A stretch of 64,000 bases of DNA. Source: Dehalococcoidia bacterium (lineage in GTDB: Bacteria; Chloroflexota; Dehalococcoidia; Tepidiformales; Tepidiformaceae). Below are positions 8,155-16,713 of the stretch, one piece after another. Each line of letters starts with the position of its first letter. Within the stretch, counting starts at the first letter, position 1. A model generated the notes under the pieces. It saw only the letters and a program-made list of their open reading frames with translations, ran no database searches and had not been told where the DNA came from. The DNA is taken from the NCBI GenBank assembly GCA_020853755.1, contig JADYYG010000014.1, positions 62,001 to 126,000 on the forward strand, given 5' to 3'. Both the position numbers and the translations under genes were made by a program.

Positions 8155-8160
8155 TATAGT
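8155..8160 (+). promoter_or_regulatory. -10 hexamer TATAGT
   Basis: TATAGT followed by CCCC lies 31 bases before the esterase ATG, leaving a leader of about 25 bases. Confidence 0.45.
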
Positions 8161-8191
8161 CCCCGCTCATCCCCTCTTCGAGGTTAGAGCC

Positions 8192-9127
8192 ATGGATCCC
8201 CAGGTCGAAGGCCTTCTCCAGATGATGGCAGCGCAGGCCGCTGCCGCGAACGTCCCGCCCATGTGGGAGATGGACGCCGCTACCGCCCGCGCCGGTGCGG
8301 AGATCAGCTTTGGTGCGTTCAACGTCCCTATGCCCGAAGGCGTCGCCATCGCCGACCGCACCGTACCCGGCCCGGCCGGGGCCATTCCGGTGAAGGTGTT
8401 CACGCCGGATGGTTCGGGCATTCGACCGCTGCTCATCTATATCCACGGCGGCGGCTGGGTTATTGGCTCGCCGGCTACCCACGCGCGGCTGTGCTCCGAA
8501 CTCGCTGGCGGCGCGAACTGCGTCGTCGTCAGCCTCGACTACCGGATGGCGCCGGAGAACCCTGCGCCCGCATCGCTCGATGACTGCGTGGCGGCCATTC
8601 GCTCCATCGTTGCGAACGCCGCCGAATTCGGCGCCGATGGCACGCGGTTCGCAATCGGCGGCGATTCCGCAGGCGGCAACCTCACGGCGGCTTCGGCCCT
8701 TCGCCTGCGCGACGAAGGCGGCCCGAAAGCGAAGCTCCTGCTCCTCCTCTATGGCGCTTACACCGGCGACACCACGCTCCCATCGGTCATCGAAAACGGC
8801 GAGGGCAAGATCCTCACGCGGAAGGCGATGGAGTGGTTCTATGGCCACTACCTGAGCGGCGGCGCCAGCACCGATGACCCCTACATCGCGCCGATCAAGG
8901 GCAACCTCACGGGTCTCCCGCCAGCGCACCTCATCGTCGGGACGCAGGACCCGCTGCTCGACGATTCGAAGTTGTTCGCGGAAGCGCTCGAGAAGGCTGG
9001 CGTCCCGGCCAAACTGAGCATCTACCAGGACCAGGTGCACGTCTTCCTCCAGCTGACCGCCATGCTCGACGGCGCGAAGAAAGCGATGGCTGAGAGCGTG
9101 GACGCGCTGAAGGCCGCGCTCGCCTGA
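8192..9127 (+). CDS. Alpha/beta hydrolase, HSL-type esterase/lipase
   Basis: 311-residue cytosolic esterase of the hormone-sensitive-lipase family. The oxyanion-hole motif HGGGW is at 85-89, the nucleophile elbow GDSAGGN has the serine at 159, an Asp lies in TQDPLLDD and the catalytic His in DQVHVFLQ near residue 284. A helical cap of about 70 residues precedes the core. It hydrolyses short- to medium-chain acyl esters; the natural substrate is unknown. Transcribed alone from its own promoter, it converges on the MFS gene. Confidence 0.85.
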   Translation: MDPQVEGLLQMMAAQAAAANVPPMWEMDAATARAGAEISFGAFNVPMPEGVAIADRTVPGPAGAIPVKVFTPDGSGIRPLLIYIHGGGWVIGSPATHARLCSELAGGANCVVVSLDYRMAPENPAPASLDDCVAAIRSIVANAAEFGADGTRFAIGGDSAGGNLTAASALRLRDEGGPKAKLLLLLYGAYTGDTTLPSVIENGEGKILTRKAMEWFYGHYLSGGASTDDPYIAPIKGNLTGLPPAHLIVGTQDPLLDDSKLFAEALEKAGVPAKLSIYQDQVHVFLQLTAMLDGAKKAMAESVDALKAALA

Positions 9128-9130
9128 CGG

Positions 9131-10360
9131 TCAGGCTGCCTCGGGGGCGATTTCGCGCACCGGTGGCCGCTGGGGCGGGATGTACGCCCGCCGCCAGAGA
9201 ACGTAAAGCGGCGGCATCACCACCAGGAACAGTGCGGCTACGAAGCCGAAGGCTGCCCGAATCGAGATGCCATCCGTGATGAAGCCGACTGTTGGCTCGA
9301 AGAAGGCCACCTGCACCGAAAGCGCGAGCGACGAGACGCTGAGTACCGTCGCGCGGGTTTCGCTCGGCGTGTGCTGGTTCACATACGTGTCGATCGTGGG
9401 CCGCATGAACCCCTGGATGAGCGCCGGGACGGCGAACAGCGCGAACATGCCGATCCGGTCGATCGTCGAAAGCCCGGCGAAGGCCACGACCATGCCGATG
9501 ACCGCGAGCGCGAACATCTTCGGGGCGCCGGTCTTCGCGGCCGCGCGGTGAGCGAAGATCGCGGCGACAACCGCAGTTAGCCGCAACGGCGCCTGGTAGA
9601 CGCCGAAGAGCTTCGTCGGCACGTCATGCTCGATGAGGAACGGCTGCATCAGGATGACCGGCGTGAACGCCGCCATCATCACGGTCGAGCCAAAGAGCAC
9701 GGTGTAGCGCACCTGGGGTGTGTGCCAGGCGTACGAGAAGCCGCGCTTCAGGTTCTGGATGTACGGGGGCCGCTCGTGTTCGACGTGCGGCTCTACCATC
9801 GCCAGGGCCACGCCCGCGGCGATCAGCGGCCCGAAGAAACTGATCTGCACGGTGAACGCGAGGCTGGTGGCGGCCGCGATGAAGCCGCCGAGGAGCACAC
9901 CGATCATCGCCGACCCGATCTGCAGCGCGAACCCGCGGCCGATGATGCGGGCGAAACGGTCTTCGTTGCCCGCCTGCCGCAACGAATCGAACATGAGCGC
10001 CTGGTCCGCGCCGCTGCGGCACGCCTGGGCGATGGCCCAGAGCATGTAGTCGGCGAACAGCATCCAGTAGTTCGTGGTGAAGCCGAACCCGGCAATCGTC
10101 AGGGCGAAGACCGCAGCGCCGAGGGCGAGGACGCGGTTCGAGCCGATACGGTCGGCCAGCGCGCCGAAGGGAGCTTCGAGGGCGGCCACCATTAGCCAGA
10201 ACGGCAGGTCCATCAGGAGGATGTAACGAAGCTCAAGCCCGCGGCCCACCGTCAGGTACTTGATCCAGATGCCGAACCAGAAGCCGGTCTCCATCAGGAT
10301 GATGAAGGTGTAGTAGAGGCGCTCGTTCCGGCGCGCGGCGGCAGCGTAGTCGCGGGGCAT
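9131..10360 (-). CDS. MFS transporter
   Basis: 409-residue integral membrane protein with about 12 hydrophobic helices. The cytoplasmic loop between helices 2 and 3 reads FGALADRIGSNRVL, a variant of the major-facilitator G-x3-D-R-x-G-R motif. Family members exchange small molecules or drugs with protons. Nothing nearby identifies the substrate. A -10-like TAGGCT lies nine bases before the ATG. It converges on the esterase gene. Confidence 0.8.
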   Translation of the reverse strand: MPRDYAAAARRNERLYYTFIILMETGFWFGIWIKYLTVGRGLELRYILLMDLPFWLMVAALEAPFGALADRIGSNRVLALGAAVFALTIAGFGFTTNYWMLFADYMLWAIAQACRSGADQALMFDSLRQAGNEDRFARIIGRGFALQIGSAMIGVLLGGFIAAATSLAFTVQISFFGPLIAAGVALAMVEPHVEHERPPYIQNLKRGFSYAWHTPQVRYTVLFGSTVMMAAFTPVILMQPFLIEHDVPTKLFGVYQAPLRLTAVVAAIFAHRAAAKTGAPKMFALAVIGMVVAFAGLSTIDRIGMFALFAVPALIQGFMRPTIDTYVNQHTPSETRATVLSVSSLALSVQVAFFEPTVGFITDGISIRAAFGFVAALFLVVMPPLYVLWRRAYIPPQRPPVREIAPEAA

Positions 10361-10369
10361 TGGCCGGTA

Positions 10370-10375
10370 AGCCTA
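10370..10375 (-). promoter_or_regulatory. -10-like TAGGCT near the MFS start
   Basis: On the minus strand TAGGCT ends nine bases before the ATG, giving a leader of two or three bases at most. The match is weak, but the spacing repeats elsewhere in the window. Confidence 0.3.
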
Positions 10376-10406
10376 CGTCGGCCGGGGGCAACACGGGAAT
10401 CGGGCG

Positions 10407-10432
10407 GGAAGGCCGCCAACTGGCGGCCTTCC
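10407..10432 (-). terminator. Perfect 11-bp stem hairpin after the Yip1 gene
   Basis: GGAAGGCCGCC pairs with GGCGGCCTTCC around a four-base loop; a twelfth G-C pair extends it. It sits just past the stop of the Yip1-type gene and before the MFS start. There is no clear T tract, so it may act as an RNA-end or attenuator hairpin rather than a classical terminator. Confidence 0.5.
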
Positions 10433-10451
10433 CCGGAGTTGCGAAGTTGGG

Positions 10452-11051
10452 CTACTTGACCGGTTCGAAGAGGGCGGCGAACAGCCCTGCGCCGATCTTC
10501 GACGAGTCGCTCGAGAACGCCACGATCGTGAGTACGAGGACCATTACCGTGAAGCCAGCCAGGTTCGCGATGACCACCTGCGTCGAATCCGCGTTCGTTA
10601 CCGACTGCGTGGCGTAAATCGCCATCACGAGCAGCAGGGCGAGCGGGACGATCGCGAAGATGGGCCAGAGCACCGGGATGAACATCAGCAGCGAAAGCGC
10701 CAGCGGCGCCGCCGCATACCCCATCGTCCGGAGGAGCGATTGCAGGTCTGCCGAGGCCTTGTACACCTGGACGAGAACCACGTAGTCCACCAGCACCCAT
10801 ACGAGGTACATCGCGGCCAGGAAGAGGCCGCCGAAGATGAACGTGTTGAACCAGATCCCATCGGGGTGATAGTTGCTGTCCCAGAGGACGGCGAACCAGA
10901 GCGTTGCCCCGAGTCCGGCGAGGAGCGCGCTGACGCCCGCGACAATCAACGCAGGGATCAGCTCGTTGACGTCGTCGCGCACTTCATCGAAGACCGAGGT
11001 GTCGAGCCGTGCCAGGCGAAGGATTCGATTGACGATGAGGTTGGGGTCCAT
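10452..11051 (-). CDS. Yip1-domain integral membrane protein
   Basis: 199-residue protein with a short N-terminal cytoplasmic helix (MDPNLIVNRILRLARLD) and five predicted membrane spans, matching the Yip1 domain family of bacterial membrane proteins of unknown role. The start at 11051 is chosen because GGAGG lies six bases upstream; an in-frame start at 11096 adds an unlikely leader. It is transcribed in the same direction as rsmG, 132 bases downstream of it. Confidence 0.7.
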   Translation of the reverse strand: MDPNLIVNRILRLARLDTSVFDEVRDDVNELIPALIVAGVSALLAGLGATLWFAVLWDSNYHPDGIWFNTFIFGGLFLAAMYLVWVLVDYVVLVQVYKASADLQSLLRTMGYAAAPLALSLLMFIPVLWPIFAIVPLALLLVMAIYATQSVTNADSTQVVIANLAGFTVMVLVLTIVAFSSDSSKIGAGLFAALFEPVK

Positions 11052-11183
11052 GGGCGCCTCCATGCGATTCGCATCCTGGGCAGTGAGCGCGCTCACGTGC
11101 GGCGGCTCCCAGCCCGGATGCGCGCACTATAGCACGCGCGTCGATGCCCGTGCGCCAATTCGCGAGGAAGGGTGATCAATTCC

Positions 11184-11891
11184 TCACCCGAGCGGACGCT
11201 GATGCGGCATGCCCGGCCGCCGTGGATACCGCGCGCCGGTCGCGCCCGTCTTCCGGAACAGCGCGACCGAAAGTGTCTCACTCACCTCGGGCCGCATCGG
11301 CGTGCTTCCCAGGTATTCGCACCTGAGCACCCGCTGGGCGGCAACGGAGGCTTCGAGTTCTTCCGGCAGCCCGCTCCCCTTCGGCAGGACGATGACGCCC
11401 CCGGTCCGCGCGAACGGCGCCGTATATTCGAGCAACTCGGGCAGGCTGGCCACCGCGCGGGCGACGACGATATCGGCCGTGTCACGCAGCGGTCCGCGGC
11501 CGGCTTCCTCCGCGCGCAGCGCGTGGACCGCCACGTTCGCCAGCCCGAGTGTCTCCGCCGCCTGTTCGAGCAGCCGCGCCCGCTTCTTCAGCGGTTCGAC
11601 CAACGCGAAGCGCACCCCCGGCGAGACACACGCCGCCACCAGTCCCGGGAAGCCGCCGCCGCTGCCGATGTCGGCTGCCAGCGTCACGTCCGGCGCCGCC
11701 GTGCTTGCGGTCCGCCAGATCTCCAGCGACTCCGCGTATAGGCGCCGGGCCGCATCCTCTGCGCCGACGGATGTCACCCGCGTGTGCTCGGCCGATGCGA
11801 GCAAGAGCGCATGGTGCTGTTCGAGCAGCGGCCGCCACCGGTCCGGGCTGTCGAACTCCGGGAAGAGCACCGGCAGTTCATCCCAGTTCAT
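11184..11891 (-). CDS. rsmG: 16S rRNA (guanine527-N7)-methyltransferase RsmG
   Basis: 235-residue SAM-dependent methyltransferase modifying G527 of 16S rRNA. The SAM-binding motif ADIGSGGGFPGL is at 74-85, followed by FALVEPLKKRARLLE, both diagnostic of RsmG/GidB. The ATG at 11891 starts MNWDELPVLFPEF; the frame is open further upstream but that region lacks family similarity and lies in the divergent promoter. The usual mnmG/parAB neighbours are absent. Its C-terminus carries about 15 extra basic residues after the core. Confidence 0.9.
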   Translation of the reverse strand: MNWDELPVLFPEFDSPDRWRPLLEQHHALLLASAEHTRVTSVGAEDAARRLYAESLEIWRTASTAAPDVTLAADIGSGGGFPGLVAACVSPGVRFALVEPLKKRARLLEQAAETLGLANVAVHALRAEEAGRGPLRDTADIVVARAVASLPELLEYTAPFARTGGVIVLPKGSGLPEELEASVAAQRVLRCEYLGSTPMRPEVSETLSVALFRKTGATGARYPRRPGMPHQRPLG

Positions 11892-11915
11892 GCGGGTGAA
11901 AAAAACGTCGGCACG

Positions 11916-11937
11916 ATCATCAGATCGATGATACATT
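11916..11937. promoter_or_regulatory. Inverted repeat overlapping a divergent promoter
   Basis: ATCATC and GATGAT flank a five-base centre (11916-11932). A -10-like TACATT for the greA-like gene overlaps the right arm at 11932-11937. This could be an operator between rsmG and the greA fusion; no cognate regulator is nearby. Confidence 0.3.
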
Positions 11938-11973
11938 TGAGGCCTGGCCAAAGAACCCCAGGGTGCACCGCTC

Positions 11974-12774
11974 GTGCAGAAAACCCTCGGAGAAGCACTC
12001 CAGGAATACCTCTCCGCTCTCAAGCCCGACCAGTACCACGACTGCGAAAGCTACATCCGCAAGTACGTCGAACATGCTGACCCGGCGACCGACGCGCGCA
12101 CCCTGACCGGCAGCCGCGTAGAGAGCTACGCCGAAAGCCAGATCCGTGTCGCTGACCCAAACGCGCAGAAGCGCGTCGAGGCGCTCAAGGGCTTCTTCCA
12201 GTACATGAAGAAGAAGAACTACACGACGGCGAACTTCGGCATCAACGTCCGTGTGCGCCGCACCGGCGGGCGCACCGGCGCTTCCGCGGTCCGCATCGAA
12301 GAAGCCCCGGTTGAGATGACCGCGGACGGACTCGAAGCACTGAAGAAGGAACTGAGCGAAATCGAGGCGAAGGTGCCGGACCTCGTGAAGGCCATCGAGC
12401 ACGCCCGCGCCGACGGCGACCTTCGCGAGAACGCGCCATACCACGCCGCGCGCGAAGCCCTGGCCTTCACCAACGACCGGAAGCAGCGCATCGAGGCGTC
12501 GCTCAAGCGTGCTGTCGTCGTCGACCGTTCGGGTCCGGACGACGGACTCGCCGCCCTGGGATCGATGGTCACGGTCACCTACGTGGAGAGGAACCGGCAG
12601 GAGACGTACCAGCTGGTGAGTTCCCGCGAAGCGAACGCGCGCGAGCGCCGCATCTCCGTCGATTCCCCGGTGGGCCAGCAGTTGCTCGGCAAGCGCGCCG
12701 GCGAGGAAGTGGAAGTCGAAGCGCCACAGGGCATGATGCGCTTCCGCGTTGATGGAGTCGCCCGGTCCAACTGA
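11974..12774 (+). CDS. greA: GreA-type elongation factor with N-terminal recombinase-like domain
   Basis: 266 residues, GTG start. Residues 113-264 are a full GreA: an N-terminal coiled coil with the catalytic tip GDLRENAPYHAARE (Asp and Glu at 149 and 152) and a C-terminal FKBP-like domain ending with SPVGQQLLGKRAGEEVEVEAP. GreA enters the RNA polymerase secondary channel and stimulates cleavage of backtracked RNA. Residues 1-95 are extra: TLGEALQEYLSALKP ... RVEALKGFFQYMKKKNYTT looks like the SAM-like core-binding domain of tyrosine recombinases, without a catalytic domain. Normal GreA is about 158 residues. Confidence 0.8.
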   Translation: MQKTLGEALQEYLSALKPDQYHDCESYIRKYVEHADPATDARTLTGSRVESYAESQIRVADPNAQKRVEALKGFFQYMKKKNYTTANFGINVRVRRTGGRTGASAVRIEEAPVEMTADGLEALKKELSEIEAKVPDLVKAIEHARADGDLRENAPYHAAREALAFTNDRKQRIEASLKRAVVVDRSGPDDGLAALGSMVTVTYVERNRQETYQLVSSREANARERRISVDSPVGQQLLGKRAGEEVEVEAPQGMMRFRVDGVARSN

Positions 12775-13022
12775 GCCGGCCAGGCCTGCCTTTCTCCTGG
12801 TATTCCGCCTCTCGGGCCCGCCCGTGGCGAGCCGCTGGCATGCATCTTTCCCGAACCTGCTACAGGCGGCGTGGCATCCTGCCGTACCTTGAAGTAGCAG
12901 AGTAGCGGTGAACCGGGGTTTCAGGGGCTGATTGCGGGTGAATGTGAACGGCGCCCGCGGGAGTTCCCTTATCCCGGAACCAGATGCTCACCGCGATACT
13001 GCTCTCCATCAGGAGGACGGTC

Positions 13023-13292
13023 ATGCTGGTCATGGGTGACATCAAGTGTCTTCATTGCGCCCACGTAAGCGGGCGCTGGGTTGGCGCCAAGGGCGCGCCG
13101 CTGACGGTCTCCGGGCTGCGTGGCTACCAAGTGTCCGAAGGCGAAGACCCCCAGGCGCCGGTTCGTTGCGCCCGCTGTGACGGCCCCGTCTTCCTCGATG
13201 ACGCGAGCCTTGTCATCTCCAGCTACCGCCTGCGCCGCATTCGCCGCCTCCGCGAGCAGATCGCAGCCTTCGATTCCCACCGGGCAGCCTGA
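13023..13292 (+). CDS. Small CxxC/CxxC zinc-binding protein
   Basis: 89 residues with C9-x2-C12 and C49-x2-C52, a spaced pair that likely binds one zinc, then a basic helical tail (SYRLRRIRRLREQIAAF). The start is set by a perfect AGGAGG at 13011-13016, six bases upstream. No close family is recognised. The upstream 248-base gap after the greA fusion holds no convincing gene. It converges on the LmbE-type deacetylase. Confidence 0.6.
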   Translation: MLVMGDIKCLHCAHVSGRWVGAKGAPLTVSGLRGYQVSEGEDPQAPVRCARCDGPVFLDDASLVISSYRLRRIRRLREQIAAFDSHRAA

Positions 13293-13307
13293 GCGCATGC
13301 CGGGAGT

Positions 13308-14054
13308 TCAGCTACTCGCACATTCGAACCCGAGCAGTGCGGCAGTCGACGCCACATAGCTGCCTGTCGCGTCCGCAAACCGCTCTGCATCAAGCAGTTG
13401 CGCCACGATGCCCGGTGGGAAGATCGCTTCCGGGTCGCCCCCCGGGAGCTGCGAACGGTGCGCGCTGATCGAGGCCAGCTTCCGCTCGCGCACGCCCTGA
13501 ACATCCAGTTCGTACTGCCATACGTCGCCGCCGATCGCTTCCGCGGGCGGGTTCGGCGGGTCGCCCATCATGCCGATGCATTTCTGGTACTGCGGCAGGA
13601 AGAGGCCGCGCGGGAAGATAGGAAACACCAGCGGGCACGGCTTGCCGCCGGCCGTCCACGCTTCGAGAACCCAGCGATGCACGGCGAGGTGGTCCGGGTG
13701 TCCATAGGCGCCGTCGGGGCCAAGCGTGAGCACCAGGTCCGGACGGGCCTCCTTGAGGCAGGCGGCCACCCGCGAAGATCCATCGAGTGCTGCGTGCAGG
13801 CCGCCATCGGGCAGGTGCAGGAACTGTGGCGGCCGGCACCCTAGCACCCGGCACGACTCGCGCAACTCTCGCTCGCGCCGGGCCGCTACCGCCGTGCGTG
13901 TCACCGGGCCGCCATCGTGGCGCTTCCCTTTCTCTCCGCTCGAAGCGCAGACGACCACGCACTCCCAGCCTGCATCCGCCGCCAGCGCGAGCGTCCCGCC
14001 GAAGCTGTACGACTCATCGTCGGGGTGTGGGATGAAGGCGAGCAGCCGGGGCAT
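13308..14054 (-). CDS. PIG-L/LmbE family deacetylase
   Basis: 248-residue zinc-dependent N-deacetylase of the GlcNAc-PI de-N-acetylase family. The zinc site is FIPHPDDE (residues 8-14) with a second HPDH motif near residue 118 (GAYGHPDH). Relatives deacetylate GlcNAc-type sugars in mycothiol, bacillithiol or antibiotic pathways. The neighbours give no thiol-pathway context, so the substrate is unknown. A -10 TACGAT lies seven bases before the ATG. Confidence 0.85.
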   Translation of the reverse strand: MPRLLAFIPHPDDESYSFGGTLALAADAGWECVVVCASSGEKGKRHDGGPVTRTAVAARRERELRESCRVLGCRPPQFLHLPDGGLHAALDGSSRVAACLKEARPDLVLTLGPDGAYGHPDHLAVHRWVLEAWTAGGKPCPLVFPIFPRGLFLPQYQKCIGMMGDPPNPPAEAIGGDVWQYELDVQGVRERKLASISAHRSQLPGGDPEAIFPPGIVAQLLDAERFADATGSYVASTAALLGFECASS

Positions 14055-14061
14055 GGCGTCA

Positions 14062-14067
14062 ATCGTA
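14062..14067 (-). promoter_or_regulatory. -10 hexamer TACGAT, leaderless start
   Basis: Minus-strand TACGAT ends seven bases before the ATG of the deacetylase gene; no Shine-Dalgarno site lies between. Confidence 0.4.
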
Positions 14068-14212
14068 GGCCAGGCCGTTTCCAGCGGCGCGGGCCCGGGC
14101 TTTTGGAACCAACGGCCGGAGACAACGTCCCACGGCGATGGTAGATTTCACGCGTTTGCCCTTCCCCAACGGGATGGAGAGAAAAGCCACAACAGAACAG
14201 GAGTATGTCCAC

Positions 14213-15157
14213 ATGGCCGGGAGGCTTGAAGGCAAGGTCGCTATCGTTACTGGCGCCGGGCGCGGCATTGGCCGCGGCGAAGCGCTCGCACTCGCCCAGG
14301 AGGGCGCGCGCGTCATCGTCAACGACTTCGGTGGCAGCACCACCGGCGAAGGCGGCGAGCACTCGCCCGCCGAGCAGGTGGTCACCGAGATCAAGGCCAT
14401 GGGCGGCGAAGCGCTCCCGAACTTCGGCAACGTCGCCTCGATGGCCGACGGTGAGGCCATCGTCAAGCAGGCCATGGATGCCTGGGGTCGCCTCGACATC
14501 CTCGTCAACAACGCCGGTATCCTGCGCGACCGCATCATCTTCAACATGACCGAAGAAGAGTGGGACGCGGTGATCGCCGTGCACCTCAAAGGCCACTTCA
14601 CGATAACGCGCTACGCCTCCATCGTGATGCGCCAGCAGCGCAGCGGACGCATCATCAACACCTCCTCCGAATCTGGCCTTGGCAACCTCGGCCAGGCGAA
14701 CTACTCCGCAGCGAAAGAAGGCATCACCGGCCTCACCCGCACGCTCGCCCTCGACCTCGGCAAGTACGGCGTGACCGCGAACGCGCTGCGCCCGCGCGCG
14801 GCCACCCGCCTCACCATCAGCCCGGAGATGGAAGCCGCCCGCGTCCGTCGCCAGCAGATGGCTGCCCAGGCCGGCAAGGAAGCCGCCGAGAGCTCGGCCG
14901 AGCAGGCGATCACCGGCATCGCTTCCCTCGCGCCCGAACTGATTGCCCCACTCGTCGTCTACCTCTGCACCGATGCCGCCGCGAACATCAACGGCCGCGA
15001 CTTCCTCATCGGCGGCAACGAGATCAGCATCATGAGCCTGCCCGACCGCGAGCGGACCATCTACCGCGAAGGCGGCTTCGACGTCGAAACCCTTGAGCGG
15101 GTCTTCCAGAGCACGCTCGGCGCCGGCGTCCGGAACCCCAAGCCGGCCGAAGCCTGA
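14213..15157 (+). CDS. SDR-family oxidoreductase (3-hydroxyacyl-CoA dehydrogenase-like)
   Basis: 314-residue Rossmann-fold dehydrogenase. The cofactor motif [10 protein letters not shown] is at 13-22, NNAG at 99-102, and the catalytic triad has Ser152 and Y164-x3-K168. The insert after the first strand pair ([16 protein letters not shown]) and the long C-terminus resemble the 3-hydroxyacyl-CoA dehydrogenase domain of peroxisomal multifunctional protein 2. This suggests a beta-oxidation role, which is inference. AGGAG at 14199-14203 sets the ATG at 14213. A strong hairpin separates it from the next SDR. Confidence 0.8.
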   Translation: MAGRLEGKVAIVTGAGRGIGRGEALALAQEGARVIVNDFGGSTTGEGGEHSPAEQVVTEIKAMGGEALPNFGNVASMADGEAIVKQAMDAWGRLDILVNNAGILRDRIIFNMTEEEWDAVIAVHLKGHFTITRYASIVMRQQRSGRIINTSSESGLGNLGQANYSAAKEGITGLTRTLALDLGKYGVTANALRPRAATRLTISPEMEAARVRRQQMAAQAGKEAAESSAEQAITGIASLAPELIAPLVVYLCTDAAANINGRDFLIGGNEISIMSLPDRERTIYREGGFDVETLERVFQSTLGAGVRNPKPAEA

Positions 15158-15173
15158 CACCACCCGGCACAGC

Positions 15174-15207
15174 CCCCGGCCAGCCCTTCGTTACGGGCTG
15201 GCCGGGG
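15174..15207 (+). terminator. 13-bp GC hairpin between two SDR genes
   Basis: CCCCGGCCAGCCC pairs perfectly with GGGCTGGCCGGGG around an eight-base loop, 16 bases after the first SDR stop. No T tract follows. It is probably a terminator or mRNA-stabilising 3' hairpin. Confidence 0.6.
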
Positions 15208-15245
15208 CGCCGCGATCTCATAACGTTCCGTGGAGGCGCGCCAGC

Positions 15246-16010
15246 ATGCCCAACCTCACAGGTCTCGTCACGCTCATCACCGGCGCAGGTTCGGGCATCG
15301 GCAGGGCCAGCGCGCTGCACATGGCCAGTTGCGGGTCGGCCGTCATGTGCGCCGACCTCGACGGCGACTCGGCGAAGGACACTGCTGCCCGCATCGCCGA
15401 GCATGGCGGTTCCTCGGCCGCCATCGAAATCGACGTCTCGAACGAACAGGCGGTGAAGGACGCGCTCGCCGAGACGGTGCGGGTTCTCGGCGGCCTCAAC
15501 GTCATCTTCAACAACGCCGGTGTCGCCAGCGGCGTGGGCTGGGACCGGACCGTCGCCATCAACCTGAGCGGCGTTTACTACGGCCTCTTCCACGGCGCCC
15601 AACTGCTCAGCGAACGCGGCGGCGGCGCGATCATCAACACCGCCTCGGTTGCCGGGCTCGTCGGCCTCTCGCTCCCGGGCGTCGACCCGTCGGTCCCGGT
15701 GGCCGAAGGCGCAGGCGCCTACACCGCCGCGAAGCACGGCGTCGTGGGGCTGACCCGGCAGTTTGCCGTGACCTACGGCAAGCGCGGCGTCCGCGTGAAC
15801 GCCATCGCCCCCGGCTACATCGTCACGCCGATGACAGAGTTCGTGCGGACAACTGAACCGGCGGAGGAGTACATCACGAGCCTCCACCCGATGGGCCGCC
15901 TCGGCCAGCCCGAAGAAGTTGCCGCCGCGGTGGCGTTCCTCGCCAGCCCAGAGGCCTCGTTCATCACTGGCGTGGTGCTTCCGGTGGACGGCGGCTACAC
16001 GGCGCGCTGA
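15246..16010 (+). CDS. SDR-family oxidoreductase
   Basis: 254-residue classical short-chain dehydrogenase: TGAGSGIGR at 12-20, NNAG at 89-92, Ser134 and Y159-x3-K163. The C-terminal PGYIVTPM and [12 protein letters not shown] are typical. Asp37 in CADLDG at the end of the second strand suggests NAD(H) preference. GGAGG at 15232-15236 supports the ATG at 15246. The substrate is unknown. It converges on a small zinc protein gene. Confidence 0.82.
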   Translation: MPNLTGLVTLITGAGSGIGRASALHMASCGSAVMCADLDGDSAKDTAARIAEHGGSSAAIEIDVSNEQAVKDALAETVRVLGGLNVIFNNAGVASGVGWDRTVAINLSGVYYGLFHGAQLLSERGGGAIINTASVAGLVGLSLPGVDPSVPVAEGAGAYTAAKHGVVGLTRQFAVTYGKRGVRVNAIAPGYIVTPMTEFVRTTEPAEEYITSLHPMGRLGQPEEVAAAVAFLASPEASFITGVVLPVDGGYTAR

Positions 16011-16023
16011 CCGTCAGGCGCGC

Positions 16024-16212
16024 CTACCACCAGCCGTCTTTGTAGAACCAGCCCTTGTGTTCGCGGCCGGCCTGGCCAGCCTCTTTCAGGCGGCCGAGGT
16101 GCTTCCGGCAGAGCGGCACCGTGAGCCGCTCGCGTTCTTCGCCGCGCCACTTCAGGACGGCGACGTCCTGGAACGGCGCCTCCATGCACCAGATGCATCG
16201 TGCTCGTGGCAT
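16024..16212 (-). CDS. Small C4/C3H zinc-site protein, last gene of the fabI operon
   Basis: 62 residues, MPRARCIWCMEAP..., with C6-x2-C9 and C35-x2-H38, a plausible zinc site, then a Trp/Lys-rich tail ending KDGWW. Its ATG follows directly on the TAG stop of the acetyltransferase gene, so translation is almost certainly coupled. No family is recognised. Expression with fabI and a GNAT enzyme is the only functional hint. Confidence 0.6.
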   Translation of the reverse strand: MPRARCIWCMEAPFQDVAVLKWRGEERERLTVPLCRKHLGRLKEAGQAGREHKGWFYKDGWW

Positions 16213-16713
16213 CTATTGCGCTCCTTCCCGGTCGAACTCCATGACGAACCCCCACTCACGACTCTGCCACGGGTCAGGGGCATAGCGAAAGCGGTTCTCG
16301 CGGAACCCAACGCGGCGATAGAGCGCATGGGCGTGCGTGAAGTGCACATCACTGAATAGCACGAGCCGCGCCGCGCCCTCGTCCCGGGCCTTTGCGATGA
16401 CCTCCGCGCAGAGCCGTTCACCCAGCCTGTGGCCCCGCGCGCCGGCGAGGACGTAGAGGCGGTGCAGTTCGAACTCGCCGCCGCCTTCATCTGTCAGGCC
16501 CACGCATCCCGCCGTCCCGCCAGCATCGTCTTCGGCCACCCAGAACCAGCCGGTGGCGCCGTCGTAGTGACGTTCCGGGTGGAGCACATCGGCGTCGTAG
16601 TCGTTTTCGGCGAAAGGGAAGCCGTACTCTTCGAACACGGCGCTGACCACGCGGTACGGTCCATCGCCGTGGCGCGCGCGCTCGTACGGGACGACCCGGA
16701 ACGGACCGCTCAT
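16213..16713 (-). CDS. GNAT-family N-acetyltransferase
   Basis: 166 residues with the GNAT core: beta-4 [21 protein letters not shown] carries the acetyl-CoA pyrophosphate-binding R/Q-x2-G-x-G/A motif (as ARGHRLG), and HALYRRVGF is the usual motif B. It transfers acetyl groups from acetyl-CoA to an unknown amine. It overlaps the fabI stop by four bases (ATGA) and is followed without gap by the zinc microprotein. Confidence 0.8.
   Translation of the reverse strand: MSGPFRVVPYERARHGDGPYRVVSAVFEEYGFPFAENDYDADVLHPERHYDGATGWFWVAEDDAGGTAGCVGLTDEGGGEFELHRLYVLAGARGHRLGERLCAEVIAKARDEGAARLVLFSDVHFTHAHALYRRVGFRENRFRYAPDPWQSREWGFVMEFDREGAQ

Noticed and set aside
12775..13022. Possible small gene or riboswitch in the 248-bp gap
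   Set aside because: No frame with a start signal and no stable repeated structure was visible beyond the AGGAGG used by the next gene.
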